A stretch of 64,000 nt of DNA from Streptomyces sindenensis (GTDB lineage Bacteria > Actinomycetota > Actinomycetes > Streptomycetales > Streptomycetaceae): the NCBI RefSeq assembly GCF_014649035.1, contig NZ_BMSG01000007.1, positions 1 to 64,000 on the forward strand, given 5' to 3'. Positions 25,128-34,828 of this stretch are shown here, in pieces (position 1 is the stretch's first letter; each line of letters opens with the position of its first letter). The notes beneath the pieces were generated by a model. It was not told the origin of the DNA, searched no databases, and saw only the letters and a program-made list of their open reading frames with translations. A program made the position numbers and the translations under genes.

Positions 25128-26534
25128 GTGGCGACGCCTGAGGCCGAGCATTTCGCGGCCCTGCTGAAGGAACTGAAGAACCGTTCGGGGCGTAGCTACG
25201 GGGTGCTGGCCGGAAGGCTGCACGTCAGTACGTCGACCCTCCACCGGTACTGCAACGGGGACGCGGTGCCGAACGAGTACGCGCCGATCGAGCGGTTCGC
25301 GCGGCTGTGCGGGGCGTCGGGCGACGAGCTGGTGGAGGTGCACCGGCGGTGGATCGTGGCGGACGCGGCCCGGCGGCGGGCTCCGGCGGGAGCCGCCGCG
25401 CCTGCTGTCGTGCCTGACGCCGTTCCCGGTGGGGGCGAGGCGAGTGAGCCGACTCCGGCGCCCCGGGAGCCCGAGTCGTCCGGGGGGCCTGAGCCGTCCC
25501 GGACGCCCGAGGTGCGCCGGGCACCGGAGGTGCGCCAGGGCCCCGCGTCGGGTCCTGGCTCCCGTTGGGGCCGGCTCTCCCGGAGTACGCGGGTGCTCAT
25601 CGCCGCCGCCGGAGTCGCCGCGCTCCTCGTGCCCGGCACCGTCGTCGCCGTCGATCTCGTCGGGTCGGGGAAGGACGGCGGCGGGAGCGCCGCGGACCGG
25701 GTGGAGGACGCGGGCGGGGGCCTCGCCGCGGCTCCGGAAGGCTCCACTTCCGGTATGCCCCGGCCCTCCGCGAGCCCGAGCCCGTCCGGCTCCTCGGCGG
25801 GCGCGTCCGCTTCCCCGTCCGGGCAGCCGTCCGCGAAGCAGCCGGGAGGTTCCGGGCCGGGGCAGCCGCGGAGCGGTGGCGGTGCGGCGGGCGGCGGCGG
25901 TACGGGCCTCGGCGCTCCGCCGGCCGTCACCATCTCCTCGTACAACTGGGAGGAACCCTGCGGGCAGCACTTTCTGGTCAACCAGGGCCCGGACAAGCTC
26001 GACCCGCCGCCCGCACCGCAGGACCGGCGCGGCTGGGCGGAGTCGTACGGCGGGGTCGAGGGCGGGGTCACCCGGCTCCAGCTCACCGTGCAGGGGACCT
26101 CGCGCGAGGCGGTCGTCCTGAAGGGGATGAACGTCCGCGTCGTGTCCCGGAAGGCGCCGCTGCCCTGGTCGGCGTATCTGATGGGCAACGGCTGCGGCAG
26201 CGGGATCACCCCGCAGACCTTCGCCGCCGGCCTCGACGCCGGGCACCCCGTCCTCCGGGCGGTGCCGGGGAAGCAGGGGGACGCCGAGGTCCCGGCGGTG
26301 GACTTCCCGTACAAGGTGTCGTCCGAGGACGTGGAGGTCTTCAACCTGGAGATGACGGCCGTGAGCCACGACGTGAGCTGGTACCTGGAGCTGGAGTGGA
26401 GCAGCGGGGGCAACGAGGGGACGCTGCGGATCGACGACCGCGGGAAGCCGTTCCGCCTGAGCGGGATGAAGGGGCGTCCGGAGTACGTGCACGGGGGACC
26501 CGGCTACGGCTGGGAGCGCGCCGGTCAGCCCTGA
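25128..26534 (+). CDS. Membrane-anchored helix-turn-helix protein with extracytoplasmic domain
   Basis: 468 residues. Residues 1-85 are an XRE/SipB-like helix-turn-helix (LLKELKNRSGRSYGVLAGRLHVSTSTLHRYCNG). A Pro/Glu-rich linker leads to one membrane helix near 155-175 (VLIAAAGVAALLVPGTVVAV), then a Ser/Gly-rich spacer, then a C-terminal beta-rich domain (265-465) starting ISSYNWEEPCGQHFLV and containing two Cys. This topology suits a one-protein transmembrane signal sensor. GTG at 25128 follows GGGAGGG. The ligand and target are unknown. Similar proteins are frequent in Streptomyces but uncharacterised. Confidence 0.88.
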   Translation: MATPEAEHFAALLKELKNRSGRSYGVLAGRLHVSTSTLHRYCNGDAVPNEYAPIERFARLCGASGDELVEVHRRWIVADAARRRAPAGAAAPAVVPDAVPGGGEASEPTPAPREPESSGGPEPSRTPEVRRAPEVRQGPASGPGSRWGRLSRSTRVLIAAAGVAALLVPGTVVAVDLVGSGKDGGGSAADRVEDAGGGLAAAPEGSTSGMPRPSASPSPSGSSAGASASPSGQPSAKQPGGSGPGQPRSGGGAAGGGGTGLGAPPAVTISSYNWEEPCGQHFLVNQGPDKLDPPPAPQDRRGWAESYGGVEGGVTRLQLTVQGTSREAVVLKGMNVRVVSRKAPLPWSAYLMGNGCGSGITPQTFAAGLDAGHPVLRAVPGKQGDAEVPAVDFPYKVSSEDVEVFNLEMTAVSHDVSWYLELEWSSGGNEGTLRIDDRGKPFRLSGMKGRPEYVHGGPGYGWERAGQP

Positions 26535-26677
26535 GATGTGCAGTCCGTCCCGGTGGCAGACCGACAGGTGTTCGTACGCATGTCCAGAACGCGGGAGTAC
26601 AGTCTGCGAGGTTCTGGCAGCCCCGCCGCCGCGCGACGACGGTGCCGGCCGCCCCGCCCCGTGCCCACAGGTGATCC

Positions 26678-27925
26678 ATGTCCGCCACTGCTGCCGAATC
26701 CACCGACCGACCTGCCCCGGACGACCGACCTGCCCCAGGCGGACTGCCGGCCCTGGACGATCGCACCTGCGAGGAGCGGTCCCTGCGGCTCAGACGCAGA
26801 CTGGAGCGGTTGATCGGCATCGCCGCCACCGAGGGAAACGCCCTCGTCCCGCTCCGCAACGGCGACGCGATCTTCGGAGCCATGCTGAAGGCCATCGAGG
26901 AGGCGGAGCACACCGTCGACCTGATGACCTTCGTCTACTGGCGGGGTGACATCGCCCTCCGGTTCGCCGAGGCGCTGGCCGACCGCGCCCGCGCCGGGGT
27001 CCGGGTGCGCCTCATGCTCGACGGGTTCGGGTCGCGGCTCATCGAGCAGGACCAGCTGGACCTCATGGACGCCGCCGGGGTCACCGTCACCTGGTTCCGC
27101 AAGCCCCTCCACCTCTCCCCGTTCAAGCAGAACCACCGCTGCCACCGGAAGGTCCTCGTCGTCGATGAGCGAACCGCTTTCACCGGCGGCGTCGGGATAG
27201 CGGAGGAATGGTGCGGCGACGCCCGCAACGAGCACGAGTGGCGCGACACGCACGTCCAGGTCACCGGGCCCGCCGTCGACGGTCTGGCCGCCGCGTTCGC
27301 GCAGAACTGGGCCGAGTGCCACGCGGAGCTGTTCGACGAGCGTGACCGCTTCATCGACGAGGAGCACCACGGGGACGCCGTCGTGCAGGTGGTGCGCGGC
27401 TCCGCCTCCTTCGGCTGGCAGGACATGCAGACCCTGATCCGGGTCGTCCTGGAGTCCGCCGAGGAGCGCATCCGCCTCACCACCGCCTACTTCGCCCCCG
27501 ACGCCTACTTCACGGGGCTCCTCTGCGACGCCGCCCGGCGTGGCGTCGAGGTCGAGATCCTGCTGCCGGGGCCGCACACCGACAAGCGGGTCTGCCAGCT
27601 CGCCGGGCAGCGCTTCTACGAGGACCTCACCGCCTGCGGTGTGAAGATCCACCAGTACCAGCCGACGATGCTGCACACCAAGACGCTCACCGTCGACCGG
27701 GTCGCCTCGCTCATCGGCTCCACCAACTTCAACCGGCGCTCCCTCGACCACGACGAGGAAGTCATGCTCGCCGTCCTCGACCGGGACTTCACCGCCACCC
27801 TCGACGGCCACTTCGAGGAGGACCGGGCGAGGAGCGTGCTGATCGAGCACGGCCGGTGGAAGCGCCGCGATCTCCTCCAGCGGGCCCGGGAAGCGGCCGT
27901 CGTACCGATCCGCCGCTTCCTCTGA
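26678..27925 (+). CDS. Phospholipase D family protein, cardiolipin synthase-like
   Basis: 415 residues with two phospholipase D motifs, HRKVLVVD near residue 165 and HTKTLTVD near 331, each followed by the GGVGIA or GSTNFNRRS loop. Cardiolipin synthases of this type join two phosphatidylglycerols or a CDP-diacylglycerol. There is no N-terminal membrane helix, so it is closer to the ClsB-type soluble/peripheral group. The N-terminal 40 residues are Pro/Asp-rich. ATG follows AGGTGATCC. Membrane lipid synthesis is a family-based inference. Confidence 0.87.
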   Translation: MSATAAESTDRPAPDDRPAPGGLPALDDRTCEERSLRLRRRLERLIGIAATEGNALVPLRNGDAIFGAMLKAIEEAEHTVDLMTFVYWRGDIALRFAEALADRARAGVRVRLMLDGFGSRLIEQDQLDLMDAAGVTVTWFRKPLHLSPFKQNHRCHRKVLVVDERTAFTGGVGIAEEWCGDARNEHEWRDTHVQVTGPAVDGLAAAFAQNWAECHAELFDERDRFIDEEHHGDAVVQVVRGSASFGWQDMQTLIRVVLESAEERIRLTTAYFAPDAYFTGLLCDAARRGVEVEILLPGPHTDKRVCQLAGQRFYEDLTACGVKIHQYQPTMLHTKTLTVDRVASLIGSTNFNRRSLDHDEEVMLAVLDRDFTATLDGHFEEDRARSVLIEHGRWKRRDLLQRAREAAVVPIRRFL

Positions 27926-28019
27926 TCGGCCGAGGTCCCGGGCCCGCCGAGGCGTGGCCGCGCGTTCGGCGGGCAGGCGGGGAGGACGACCGCCGCCCGA
28001 CATGTGAGGGGAAGGGCCC

Positions 28020-28463
28020 ATGAGCGCCACCGCCGAGACCTCGTCCGCACCGTCCGCCGCGGTGATCACCGAACCGCTGCCCGACCTTCAGCTCCAGTTG
28101 CTCATCCAGCTCCTCGACGAGGACCCCCGCTCCAGTCTGCCCCTCACCCTCACGCACCCCGGTGGCATCCTGCACGGAGACGTCATCGGGCACGAGCAGT
28201 GGAAGGCCGAGTGGGCCAGGAGCCTGCGTCAGGTGGAAGGCGAGGGGGCAGACCTGCTCGCCGAGTTCCCCGAGACCGTCGACCAGGGTGTCCGGGAGCT
28301 GCGCGCGGAGGAGGAGGACGGGACCGGGGCGGCCCGGCTGCCCCGCTGGATCCATCTGCGCGACGTCACCCTCGTCACCGGGGCCCAGGCCCCCGTCTCC
28401 CTGACCCTGTGGCGCGGGCGGCTCTCCGATGTGTCGGGGTGGGCGCTGGGCCGTCCCCAGTAG
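28020..28463 (+). CDS. Hypothetical protein, 147 residues
   Basis: Soluble, acidic protein with a disordered N-terminus and a helical/beta core (LQLQLLIQLLDEDPRSSLPLTLTHPGGILHGDVIGHEQWKAEWARSL, then LPRWIHLRDVTLVTGAQAPVSLTLWRGRLSDVSGW). The last part resembles small beta-barrel ends. The family is not recognised, but the coding pattern and GAGGGGAAGG ribosome site 8 bases before the ATG support a real gene. It follows the PLD gene by 94 bases and is closed by a terminator shared with argS. Confidence 0.78.
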   Translation: MSATAETSSAPSAAVITEPLPDLQLQLLIQLLDEDPRSSLPLTLTHPGGILHGDVIGHEQWKAEWARSLRQVEGEGADLLAEFPETVDQGVRELRAEEEDGTGAARLPRWIHLRDVTLVTGAQAPVSLTLWRGRLSDVSGWALGRPQ

Positions 28464-28501
28464 CCGGTCGGCAGCCCCGGGGCGGCGGCGTGGGAGGCGG
28501 C

Positions 28502-28546
28502 GACCGTCGGCCCCGGCACCCGCGAAACAGGTGGCCGGGGCCGGTC
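28502..28546. terminator. Terminator between the hypothetical gene and convergent argS
   Basis: An imperfect stem with GGCCCCGGC against GCCGGGGCC at the core and GACC/GGTC at the base spans 28502-28546. It sits between two convergent genes. Confidence 0.65.
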
Positions 28547-28573
28547 GTATAGGTGCCCGCGCGGCGGACGCGG

Positions 28574-30346
28574 TCAGAGGCGCTCGGGCGTCCGGATGCC
28601 CAGCAGCGCCATCCCCCGGTGCAGGGTCCGGGCGGTGAGGTCCACCAGGAAGAGCCGGTTCTCGACGACCTCCGGGGCGTTGTCCGCGCTGAGCACCTGG
28701 CACTGGTCGTAGAACGTGGTCAGGTGCGACGCCAGCTGGTACAGGTACGCGGCCAGCTTGTGCGGCTCGTAGCCTGCCGCCACCTCGGCCAGCACCTCGC
28801 CGAACTGGTCCAGGTGCAGACCGAGCGCCCGCTCCGCCGGGGCCAGCTCCAGCTCCGGGTGGGCGGCCGGAACCGCGTCCCCGGCCTTGCGCAGGATCGA
28901 CTGGATCCGCGCGTAGGCGTACTGGAGGTACACCGACGTGTCGCCGTTCAGCGACACCATCTGGTCCAGGTCGAACTTGTAGTCCCGCACGGCGGAGGTC
29001 GACAGGTCCGCGTACTTCACGGCGCCGACGCCGACGTACCGGCCGTTCTCCACGATCTCGTCCTCGGACAGGCCCACCTTCTCGGCCTTCTCCCGGACGA
29101 CCGCCGTGGCCCGCGAGACCGCCTCGTCGAGGAGGTCCTCCAGCCGCACCGTCTCGCCCTCACGGGTCTTGAACGGCTTGCCGTCCTTGCCGAGGACCGT
29201 GCCGAACGCCAGCTGCACGGCCTTGACGTCCTCGTTCAGCCAGCCCGCCCGGCGGGCCGTCTCGAAGACCATCTTGAAGTGCAGCGACTGCCGGGCGTCC
29301 ACCACGTACACCAGGGTGTCGGCCTTGAGGTCCTGGACCCGGTCGCGGATCGCGGAGAGGTCGGTGGCCGCGTAGCCGTAGCCGCCGTTCGTCTTCTTCA
29401 CGATGAGCGGGACCTTGTTGCCGTCCGGGCCCTTCACATCGTCGAAGAACACGCACAGCGCACCCTCGGAGCGGACGGCGACACCCGTCTCCTCCAGGAT
29501 CCGGCAGGTCTCCTCCAGCATGTCGTTGTAGCCGGACTCACCGACGATGTCGGGGTCACGGACCTCCATGTCGAGCTTGTCGAAGACCGAGTGGAAGTAG
29601 ATCTTCGACTCGTCGACGAAGCCCTGCCACAGCTCCAGCGTCTCCGGGTCACCGGCCTGGAGGGCCACCACCCGGTCCCGGGACCGGGCCTTGAACTCCT
29701 CGTCCGAGTCGAACAGCGCCCGGGACGCCTTGTAGACGCGGTTCAGCGTCGACATGGCCGCCTCGCCGTCCGTGGCGCCGCCCTCGTGCTTCAGGGCGCC
29801 CGGGTGCTCGATCAGATACTGGATGAGCATGCCGAACTGGGTGCCCCAGTCGCCGATGTGGTGCCGCCGTACGACGTCCTCGCCGGTGAACTCCAGGATG
29901 TTGACCATCGCGTCGCCGATGACCGCCGACCGTAGGTGGCCGACGTGCATCTCCTTGGCCACGTTGGGCTGGGCGTAGTCGACGACGGTCTTCCCCGCCT
30001 CCGGCCGCAGCGGCACGCCGAGCCGGCCCTCGCCGTCCGCCGCCCGGGCGGCCAGCGTCTCGACGATGGCCCGGTCCGCGAGCGTTATGTTGAGGAAGCC
30101 GGGGCCGGAGACCTCGATGTCCTTGATCAGCTCACCCGCCGGGAGGGCGGCGGTGACCTGGCCGGCCAGCTCCCGGGGGTTGCCCTTGAGCTTCTTGGCG
30201 AGCGCCAGGATGCCGTTGGCCTGGAAGTCGGCCCGGTCGCTTCGGCGCAGCAGCGGGTCCGCGGTGCCGGCATCCGGCAGCGCTGCCGTCAGGGCGTCCG
30301 CCAGCTGCTGCTGGAGCGTGGAAGCGAGGGAAGGGACCGAGGCCAT
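28574..30346 (-). CDS. argS: Arginyl-tRNA synthetase
   Basis: 590 residues, standard length. The class I signature HIGH appears as [18 protein letters not shown] near 125, and the KMSK equivalent as [13 protein letters not shown] near 375. The N-terminal Add1 domain precedes the catalytic core and the C-terminal DALR anticodon-binding domain ends the protein. Catalyses arginine attachment to tRNA-Arg. The ATG at 30346 (MASVPSL) is preferred; an upstream ATG at 30406 gives a non-conserved tail. It is divergent from lysS. Confidence 0.97.
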   Translation of the reverse strand: MASVPSLASTLQQQLADALTAALPDAGTADPLLRRSDRADFQANGILALAKKLKGNPRELAGQVTAALPAGELIKDIEVSGPGFLNITLADRAIVETLAARAADGEGRLGVPLRPEAGKTVVDYAQPNVAKEMHVGHLRSAVIGDAMVNILEFTGEDVVRRHHIGDWGTQFGMLIQYLIEHPGALKHEGGATDGEAAMSTLNRVYKASRALFDSDEEFKARSRDRVVALQAGDPETLELWQGFVDESKIYFHSVFDKLDMEVRDPDIVGESGYNDMLEETCRILEETGVAVRSEGALCVFFDDVKGPDGNKVPLIVKKTNGGYGYAATDLSAIRDRVQDLKADTLVYVVDARQSLHFKMVFETARRAGWLNEDVKAVQLAFGTVLGKDGKPFKTREGETVRLEDLLDEAVSRATAVVREKAEKVGLSEDEIVENGRYVGVGAVKYADLSTSAVRDYKFDLDQMVSLNGDTSVYLQYAYARIQSILRKAGDAVPAAHPELELAPAERALGLHLDQFGEVLAEVAAGYEPHKLAAYLYQLASHLTTFYDQCQVLSADNAPEVVENRLFLVDLTARTLHRGMALLGIRTPERL

Positions 30347-30491
30347 GGTCTGGCTGCCGTTTCCGTAGGGGTACAAGGGATCGGTCCAGTATCCCACGGG
30401 GTGCAAAGCCGTTTTCGCGCTGCGGGTGGTAGCTGGGAGAATGGTCCGTACCCCATCGGGAAACGACAGACGAGAGAAGGACGTGCCGACC

Positions 30492-32246
30492 GTGGCCGAG
30501 AGTCAGACCAGCACCGAGACCGACTGGGTCTCCCGCTTCGCGGACGATGTCATCGCCGAATCGGAGCGTCGTGCGCCTGGCAAACCGGTCGTCGTCGCCT
30601 CCGGTCTGTCCCCGTCGGGCCCGATCCACCTCGGCAACCTCCGCGAGGTCATGACCCCGCACCTGGTCGCCGACGAGATCCGCCGCCGCGGGTACACCGT
30701 GCGCCACCTGATCTCCTGGGACGACTACGACCGCTACCGCAAGGTCCCGAACGGTGTCCCGGGCGTCGACGCGTCCTGGGCCGAGCACATCGGCAAGCCG
30801 CTGACCTCGGTGCCCGCCCCGGCCGGGTCGGCGTACGCGAACTGGGCCGAGCACTTCAAGGCCGCCATGACGGCGGCCCTGGACGAGCTGGGCGTGGAGT
30901 ACGACGGGATCAGCCAGACGGAGCAGTACACCTCCGGGACCTATCGCGAGCAGATCCTGCACGCGATGAAGCACCGCGCCGACATCGACGCCGTCCTCGA
31001 CCGCTACCGCACCAAGAAGGACCCGGCGGCGCAGGGCAAGGGCGGCAAGAAGCCGCAGCAGCAGAAGAAGGTCGACGAGGCCGAGCTGGAGGCCGCCGAG
31101 GGCTCCGGCGCCGCCGACGAGGACGACGGCAGCGGCAACAGCGCCGGCTACTTCCCGTACAAGCCCTACTGCGGCAACTGCGAGAAGGACCTCACCGTCG
31201 TCACCTCCTACGACGACGACACCACCGAGCTGAACTACACCTGCTCGGCGTGCGGCTTCGCCGAAACGGTCCGGCTGGGCGAGTTCAACCGCGGCAAGCT
31301 GGTCTGGAAGGTCGACTGGCCGATGCGCTGGGCCTACGAGGGCGTGATCTTCGAGCCCAGCGGCGTCGACCACTCCTCGCCCGGCTCCTCCTTCGTCGTC
31401 GGCGGCCAGATCGTCCGCGAGGTCTTCGACGGCGTCCAGCCCATCGGGCCGATGTACGCCTTCGTCGGCATCTCCGGCATGGCCAAGATGTCCAGCAGCA
31501 AGGGCGGGGTGCCCACCCCGGCCGACGCGCTGAAGATCATGGAAGCGCCGCTGCTGCGCTGGTTGTACGCCCGCCGCAAGCCCAACCAGTCGTTCAAGAT
31601 CGCCTTCGACCAGGAGATCCAGCGGCTGTACGACGAGTGGGACTCGCTGGGCCGCAAGGTCGCCGACGGCACGGTGCTGCCCGCCGACGCCGCCGCGTAC
31701 TCCCGGGCCGTCCGCACGGCCGCCGGGGAGCTTCCGAGCACCCCGCGCCCCCTGCCGTACCGGACGCTCGCCTCGGTCGCCGACATCACCGCGGGCGCCG
31801 AGGACCAGACGCTGCGCATCCTCAGCGAGCTGGACCCGGAGAACCCGCTGACCTCGCTGGACGAGGCGCGCCCGCGCCTCGACCGGGCCGAGAACTGGAT
31901 CACCACCCAGGTCCCGGCCGAGGCCCGCACCATCGTCCGGGACGAGCCCGACAAGGAGCTGCTGGGCTCGCTCGACGACCAGGGCCGGGAGTCGCTGCGC
32001 CTCCTCCTGGAGGGTCTGGACACGCACTGGTCGCTGGACGGGCTCACCACGCTCGTCTACGGCGTGCCGAAGGTGCTGGCGGGCCTGGAGCCGGACGCCA
32101 AGCCGACGCCCGAGCTGAAGGCCGCGCAGCGGTCCTTCTTCGCGCTGCTCTACCGCCTCCTCGTCAGCCGCGACACGGGCCCGCGTCTGCCCACGCTGCT
32201 CCTCGCGGTGGGGGCGGACCGGGTGCGCAGGCTGCTGGGCGCGTAA
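30492..32246 (+). CDS. lysS: Class I lysyl-tRNA synthetase
   Basis: 584 residues of the archaeal/actinobacterial class I type, unrelated to the common class II LysRS. HIGH motif GPIHLGN near 37-43, KMSSSKG near 333, zinc-like Cys set CGNCEKDL and CSACGF. Between about residue 176 and 218 lies a Lys/Gln then Asp/Glu/Gly-rich insert, probably a surface loop. The start codon is GTG at 30492 or 30483; the former gives 11 bases to AGAAGG. A long terminator follows. Charges tRNA-Lys. Confidence 0.96.
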   Translation: MAESQTSTETDWVSRFADDVIAESERRAPGKPVVVASGLSPSGPIHLGNLREVMTPHLVADEIRRRGYTVRHLISWDDYDRYRKVPNGVPGVDASWAEHIGKPLTSVPAPAGSAYANWAEHFKAAMTAALDELGVEYDGISQTEQYTSGTYREQILHAMKHRADIDAVLDRYRTKKDPAAQGKGGKKPQQQKKVDEAELEAAEGSGAADEDDGSGNSAGYFPYKPYCGNCEKDLTVVTSYDDDTTELNYTCSACGFAETVRLGEFNRGKLVWKVDWPMRWAYEGVIFEPSGVDHSSPGSSFVVGGQIVREVFDGVQPIGPMYAFVGISGMAKMSSSKGGVPTPADALKIMEAPLLRWLYARRKPNQSFKIAFDQEIQRLYDEWDSLGRKVADGTVLPADAAAYSRAVRTAAGELPSTPRPLPYRTLASVADITAGAEDQTLRILSELDPENPLTSLDEARPRLDRAENWITTQVPAEARTIVRDEPDKELLGSLDDQGRESLRLLLEGLDTHWSLDGLTTLVYGVPKVLAGLEPDAKPTPELKAAQRSFFALLYRLLVSRDTGPRLPTLLLAVGADRVRRLLGA

Positions 32247-32256
32247 CACCCTGACA

Positions 32257-32309
32257 ACGGCGGAGGGCCGCTGCCCGGGAACCACTCCCGGGCGGCGGCC
32301 CTCCGCCGT
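32257..32309. terminator. Bidirectional terminator after lysS
   Basis: A 24-bp stem with a single G-U pair (left arm 32257-32280, right arm 32286-32309) and 5-base loop lies between convergent lysS and the DUF2637 gene. Confidence 0.9.
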
Positions 32310-32327
32310 CTGTCGTACGCCGGTGCC

Positions 32328-33773
32328 TCAGGCGGGCTGCTCGGCGGTCGGCCGCTGCGCGTAGGCGTCCCTGAACTGCGGCATCAGCTGCTGGAGCAGC
32401 TCCGTCGAGCGCGGGTGGCGGACGTTGCGCGTGTCGGCGAGGTGGATGTCCAGGACCTCCACGGACGGGTACTGCCCCTGCGCGTCGGTGTACTCGCTGA
32501 ACACCTCGTACGCCTCCCGGGCGAAGTCGGTGTCCTCCATGGGCCACTGCTCCACCTGCGGGGCCTCCTCCGGATCGGGGACCTCCGGCGGCTCGGGGGC
32601 CTGCTCCTCCTGGCGGGGGTGCGGGACCGCGCCGATCGTGCCGACGTCACCGAGCGGCCGGGTGCGGCCGGGGCCCGCGGGGATCTGGACCGGGCCCGGC
32701 TCCGGGCCCTCGACGTGCTGCGGGTCGTACGCGCTCTCGTGGCCGTTGTCCGGCAGCTTCTGCGCGGCGAACCAGGGGCTGTCGTGGGTGGGCGGGACGG
32801 GCGGGTCCTGCTTCTGGAGCGAGGCGGGGTGGGGCTCTTGGGGCTGGGGGTGGGGCTGGGCGTGTTCCGGGTGCCGGCCCTGGTCGGGCCGGCCGTGCCC
32901 GTGGGCGTCCTGCTGGCCGTCCTGCTGGCCGTGCTCCTGGCCGTCCTGCTGCCCGTGCTCGGTGCCGGGCCGCGGTCCGTACGGCAGCTCGGCGTGAACG
33001 GGCTCGGCGGCCCGGTCCGGCCCGGCGGGGCGCAGTTCGGCCTTCGGGCGGTCGGCCTCGACGGGCACCGGCGGCAGCAGAGCCGGTTCGATGCCGGCGG
33101 CGGCCAGGCCGGCCGGGGCGGTCTCGGCGAGCGGGACCCCGTACTTCGCCAGGCGCAGCGGCATCATCGACTCGACCGGGGCCTTGCGCCGCCAGTTGCG
33201 GCCGAAGCGGGCCTGGAGGCGGGCCTGGTAGATCAGCCGGTCCTGTTCGAGCTTGATGACCTGTTCGTAACTGCGCAGCTCCCACAGCTTCATCCGCCGC
33301 CACAGCTTGAACGTGGGGATCGGCGAGAGCAGCCAGCGGGTGAGGCGGACGCCCTCCATGTGCTTGTCGGCCGTGATGTCCGCGATCCGGCCCACCGCGT
33401 GCCGGGCCGCCTCGACCGAGACGACGAACAGCACCGGGATCACCGCGTGCATCGCGGTGCCCAGCGGATCGGGCCAGGAGGCGGCGCCGTTGAACGCGAT
33501 CGTCGCCGCCGTCAGCAGCCACGCCGTCTGACGCAGCATCGGGAACGGGATCCGCATCCAGGTCAGCAGGAGGTCCAGGGCGAGCAGGACGCAGATGCCC
33601 GCGTCGATGCCGATCGGGAAGACCAGGGAGAACGTCCCGAAGCCCTTCTCCTCCGCGAGTTCGCGCACGGCGGCGTAGGAACCCGCGAACCCGATCGCGG
33701 CGATGACCACCGCGCCCGCGACGACGACCCCGATGAGTATGCGGTGCGTGCGTGTCAGCTGCATCGCGGCCAC
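32328..33773 (-). CDS. DUF2637 membrane protein (SpdB-like) with long disordered tail
   Basis: 481 residues. Four hydrophobic segments fill residues 10-140 (ILIGVVVAGAVVIAAIGFAG, FPIGIDAGICVLLALDLLLTW, TAWLLTAATIAFNGAASW, VIPVLFVVSVEAARHAV), the DUF2637 domain known from Streptomyces plasmid spread proteins. A charged helix (WRRMKLWELRSYEQVIKLEQDRLIYQARLQARFG) follows, then a long low-complexity tail rich in Pro, Gln, His and Gly, and a conserved C-terminal helical end (REAYEVFSEYTDAQGQYPSVEVLDIHLADT). Start GTG follows GGGGAGGGGATC. Function unknown. Confidence 0.88.
   Translation of the reverse strand: MAAMQLTRTHRILIGVVVAGAVVIAAIGFAGSYAAVRELAEEKGFGTFSLVFPIGIDAGICVLLALDLLLTWMRIPFPMLRQTAWLLTAATIAFNGAASWPDPLGTAMHAVIPVLFVVSVEAARHAVGRIADITADKHMEGVRLTRWLLSPIPTFKLWRRMKLWELRSYEQVIKLEQDRLIYQARLQARFGRNWRRKAPVESMMPLRLAKYGVPLAETAPAGLAAAGIEPALLPPVPVEADRPKAELRPAGPDRAAEPVHAELPYGPRPGTEHGQQDGQEHGQQDGQQDAHGHGRPDQGRHPEHAQPHPQPQEPHPASLQKQDPPVPPTHDSPWFAAQKLPDNGHESAYDPQHVEGPEPGPVQIPAGPGRTRPLGDVGTIGAVPHPRQEEQAPEPPEVPDPEEAPQVEQWPMEDTDFAREAYEVFSEYTDAQGQYPSVEVLDIHLADTRNVRHPRSTELLQQLMPQFRDAYAQRPTAEQPA
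32904..32960 (-). repeat. In-frame repeats in the DUF2637 gene
   Basis: A stretch of near-identical 12-15 base units (GTCCTGCTGGCC and variants on the + strand) encodes repeated QDGQEHGQQDGQQD in the disordered tail. Unit copy number is likely to vary between strains. Confidence 0.75.
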
Positions 33774-34031
33774 CAGCGATCCCCTCCCCGACCTCTGTTA
33801 CCCGAACCCGACGTGTGCCCGGCCTTGTTTTTCGGCCAGGCTTCAGACGCCCGGCGATGGCACAGCCTGGCACATGTGTGCGAGTTTCGTTACGCGGGGA
33901 GGAGCGCGGGCGGCTCGGGGCGACCGCCATGGCGGCGACTTGCCGGGGTTTCTGGCGGGATTCCCGCCCGGGGTTCGGGCCTGCCGTCGGCGGTCCCGGC
34001 CCTGAGGGCGGGGGCCTTCGGCGGGCCGGGC

Positions 34032-34514
34032 CTACTGATCCGTGGCCGGTTCGTCCTTCGTGGCCGGTTCTCTCTCCGCGCGGGGAAGCGGCGTGGTCGG
34101 CGGCACGGTGAACAGCCGTGAGTAGCTGTCGTAACCGCCCGTCTCGCCGATCATCTCCCGCCCGGCCTCGACCCAGGCGTGGGCGGCGAACGGCGGTGCC
34201 GTGCGCACCCCCACGCACCAGGTCGGCCAGGTCCCCCGGAACCGGCACAGCAGCGCCGTCGCCAGAGAGCGGGGCAGACAGGCGCGCAGCCCGTGCAGCC
34301 CGAGGCTGGAGGCGAGCACGGAGTCCCGCGCGGACGTGACCTCGGCGGCGTCGGCGGCCTTCGCCCCCTTGCTCAACCGGACCAGCACGCGGCGCACCAC
34401 GTACGGCTTGAAGAGCGCCAGGATCCGGGCGAGGCAGATGGCGAGCCTGGTCTGGAGGCGCAGCTTCCAGGAGCGCGGCCGGTGGTCGCGGTTGAGCGCG
34501 ACGGTGACGCTCAC
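34032..34514 (-). CDS. Lasso peptide biosynthesis B2 protein (leader peptidase)
   Basis: 160 residues, typical for the transglutaminase-like Cys protease that removes the leader of a lasso precursor. The putative catalytic Cys is Cys79 in HGLRACLPRSLA and the His is His112 in AAHAWVEAG; the acid is probably in the following ETGGYDSY segment. The final 25 residues are a Pro/Glu/Thr/Lys-rich tail. Its GTG start overlaps the B1 stop (GTGA), so B1 and B2 should be made in equal amounts. In actinobacteria B1 and B2 act as separate chains, as here. Confidence 0.92.
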   Translation of the reverse strand: MSVTVALNRDHRPRSWKLRLQTRLAICLARILALFKPYVVRRVLVRLSKGAKAADAAEVTSARDSVLASSLGLHGLRACLPRSLATALLCRFRGTWPTWCVGVRTAPPFAAHAWVEAGREMIGETGGYDSYSRLFTVPPTTPLPRAEREPATKDEPATDQ

Positions 34515-34768
34515 TTCTCCACCACCCCGGCGGAGCGCATGGCGTCGATCAGCGCGTGCACATCGGTGGTGGCCCGCTCGGTCTCCACGTCGAATCGTTC
34601 GGTGACCCGCCGGATCGCCTCGTCGGGTCCTTCGCCGTCCAGCAACGTCCGGACGATCACCGCACCGGGCGGGTTGAGCTGCCAGTACTGCCCGCTCTTG
34701 GAGTCCAGCAGCACGGCGCCGTAGTCGGTGTCGGTGACGACCAGATGCTTGCGGTTGCGCAGTTTCAT
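34511..34768 (-). CDS. Lasso peptide B1 protein, RiPP recognition element (PqqD-like)
   Basis: 85 residues folding as a winged helix (HLVVTDTDYGAVLLDSKSGQYWQLNPPGAVIVRTLLDG then VTERFDVETERATTDVHALIDAMRSAGVVEK), the PqqD-like RRE that binds the precursor leader and passes it to the B2 protease. The GAVLLDSKSGQYWQLN strand pair is the family hallmark. It lies 60 bases after the cyclase stop and overlaps B2 by four bases. AAGGA precedes the ATG by 10 bases. Confidence 0.93.
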   Translation of the reverse strand: MKLRNRKHLVVTDTDYGAVLLDSKSGQYWQLNPPGAVIVRTLLDGEGPDEAIRRVTERFDVETERATTDVHALIDAMRSAGVVEK

Positions 34769-34828
34769 GCCTGGCTCATCCTTGTCTGTGGGGTGGGTGC
34801 CGTCGTCGCTGCGTCGTGTGGCCGCCCG

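Noticed and set aside
33774..34031. A terminator or small gene between the DUF2637 gene and the lasso B2 gene
   Set aside because: Short GGCC/GGCC arms around CTTGTTTTTC near 33820 and imperfect G/C-rich pairing near 33970-34025 exist, but no stem is strong enough to call and no ORF with a ribosome site is seen.
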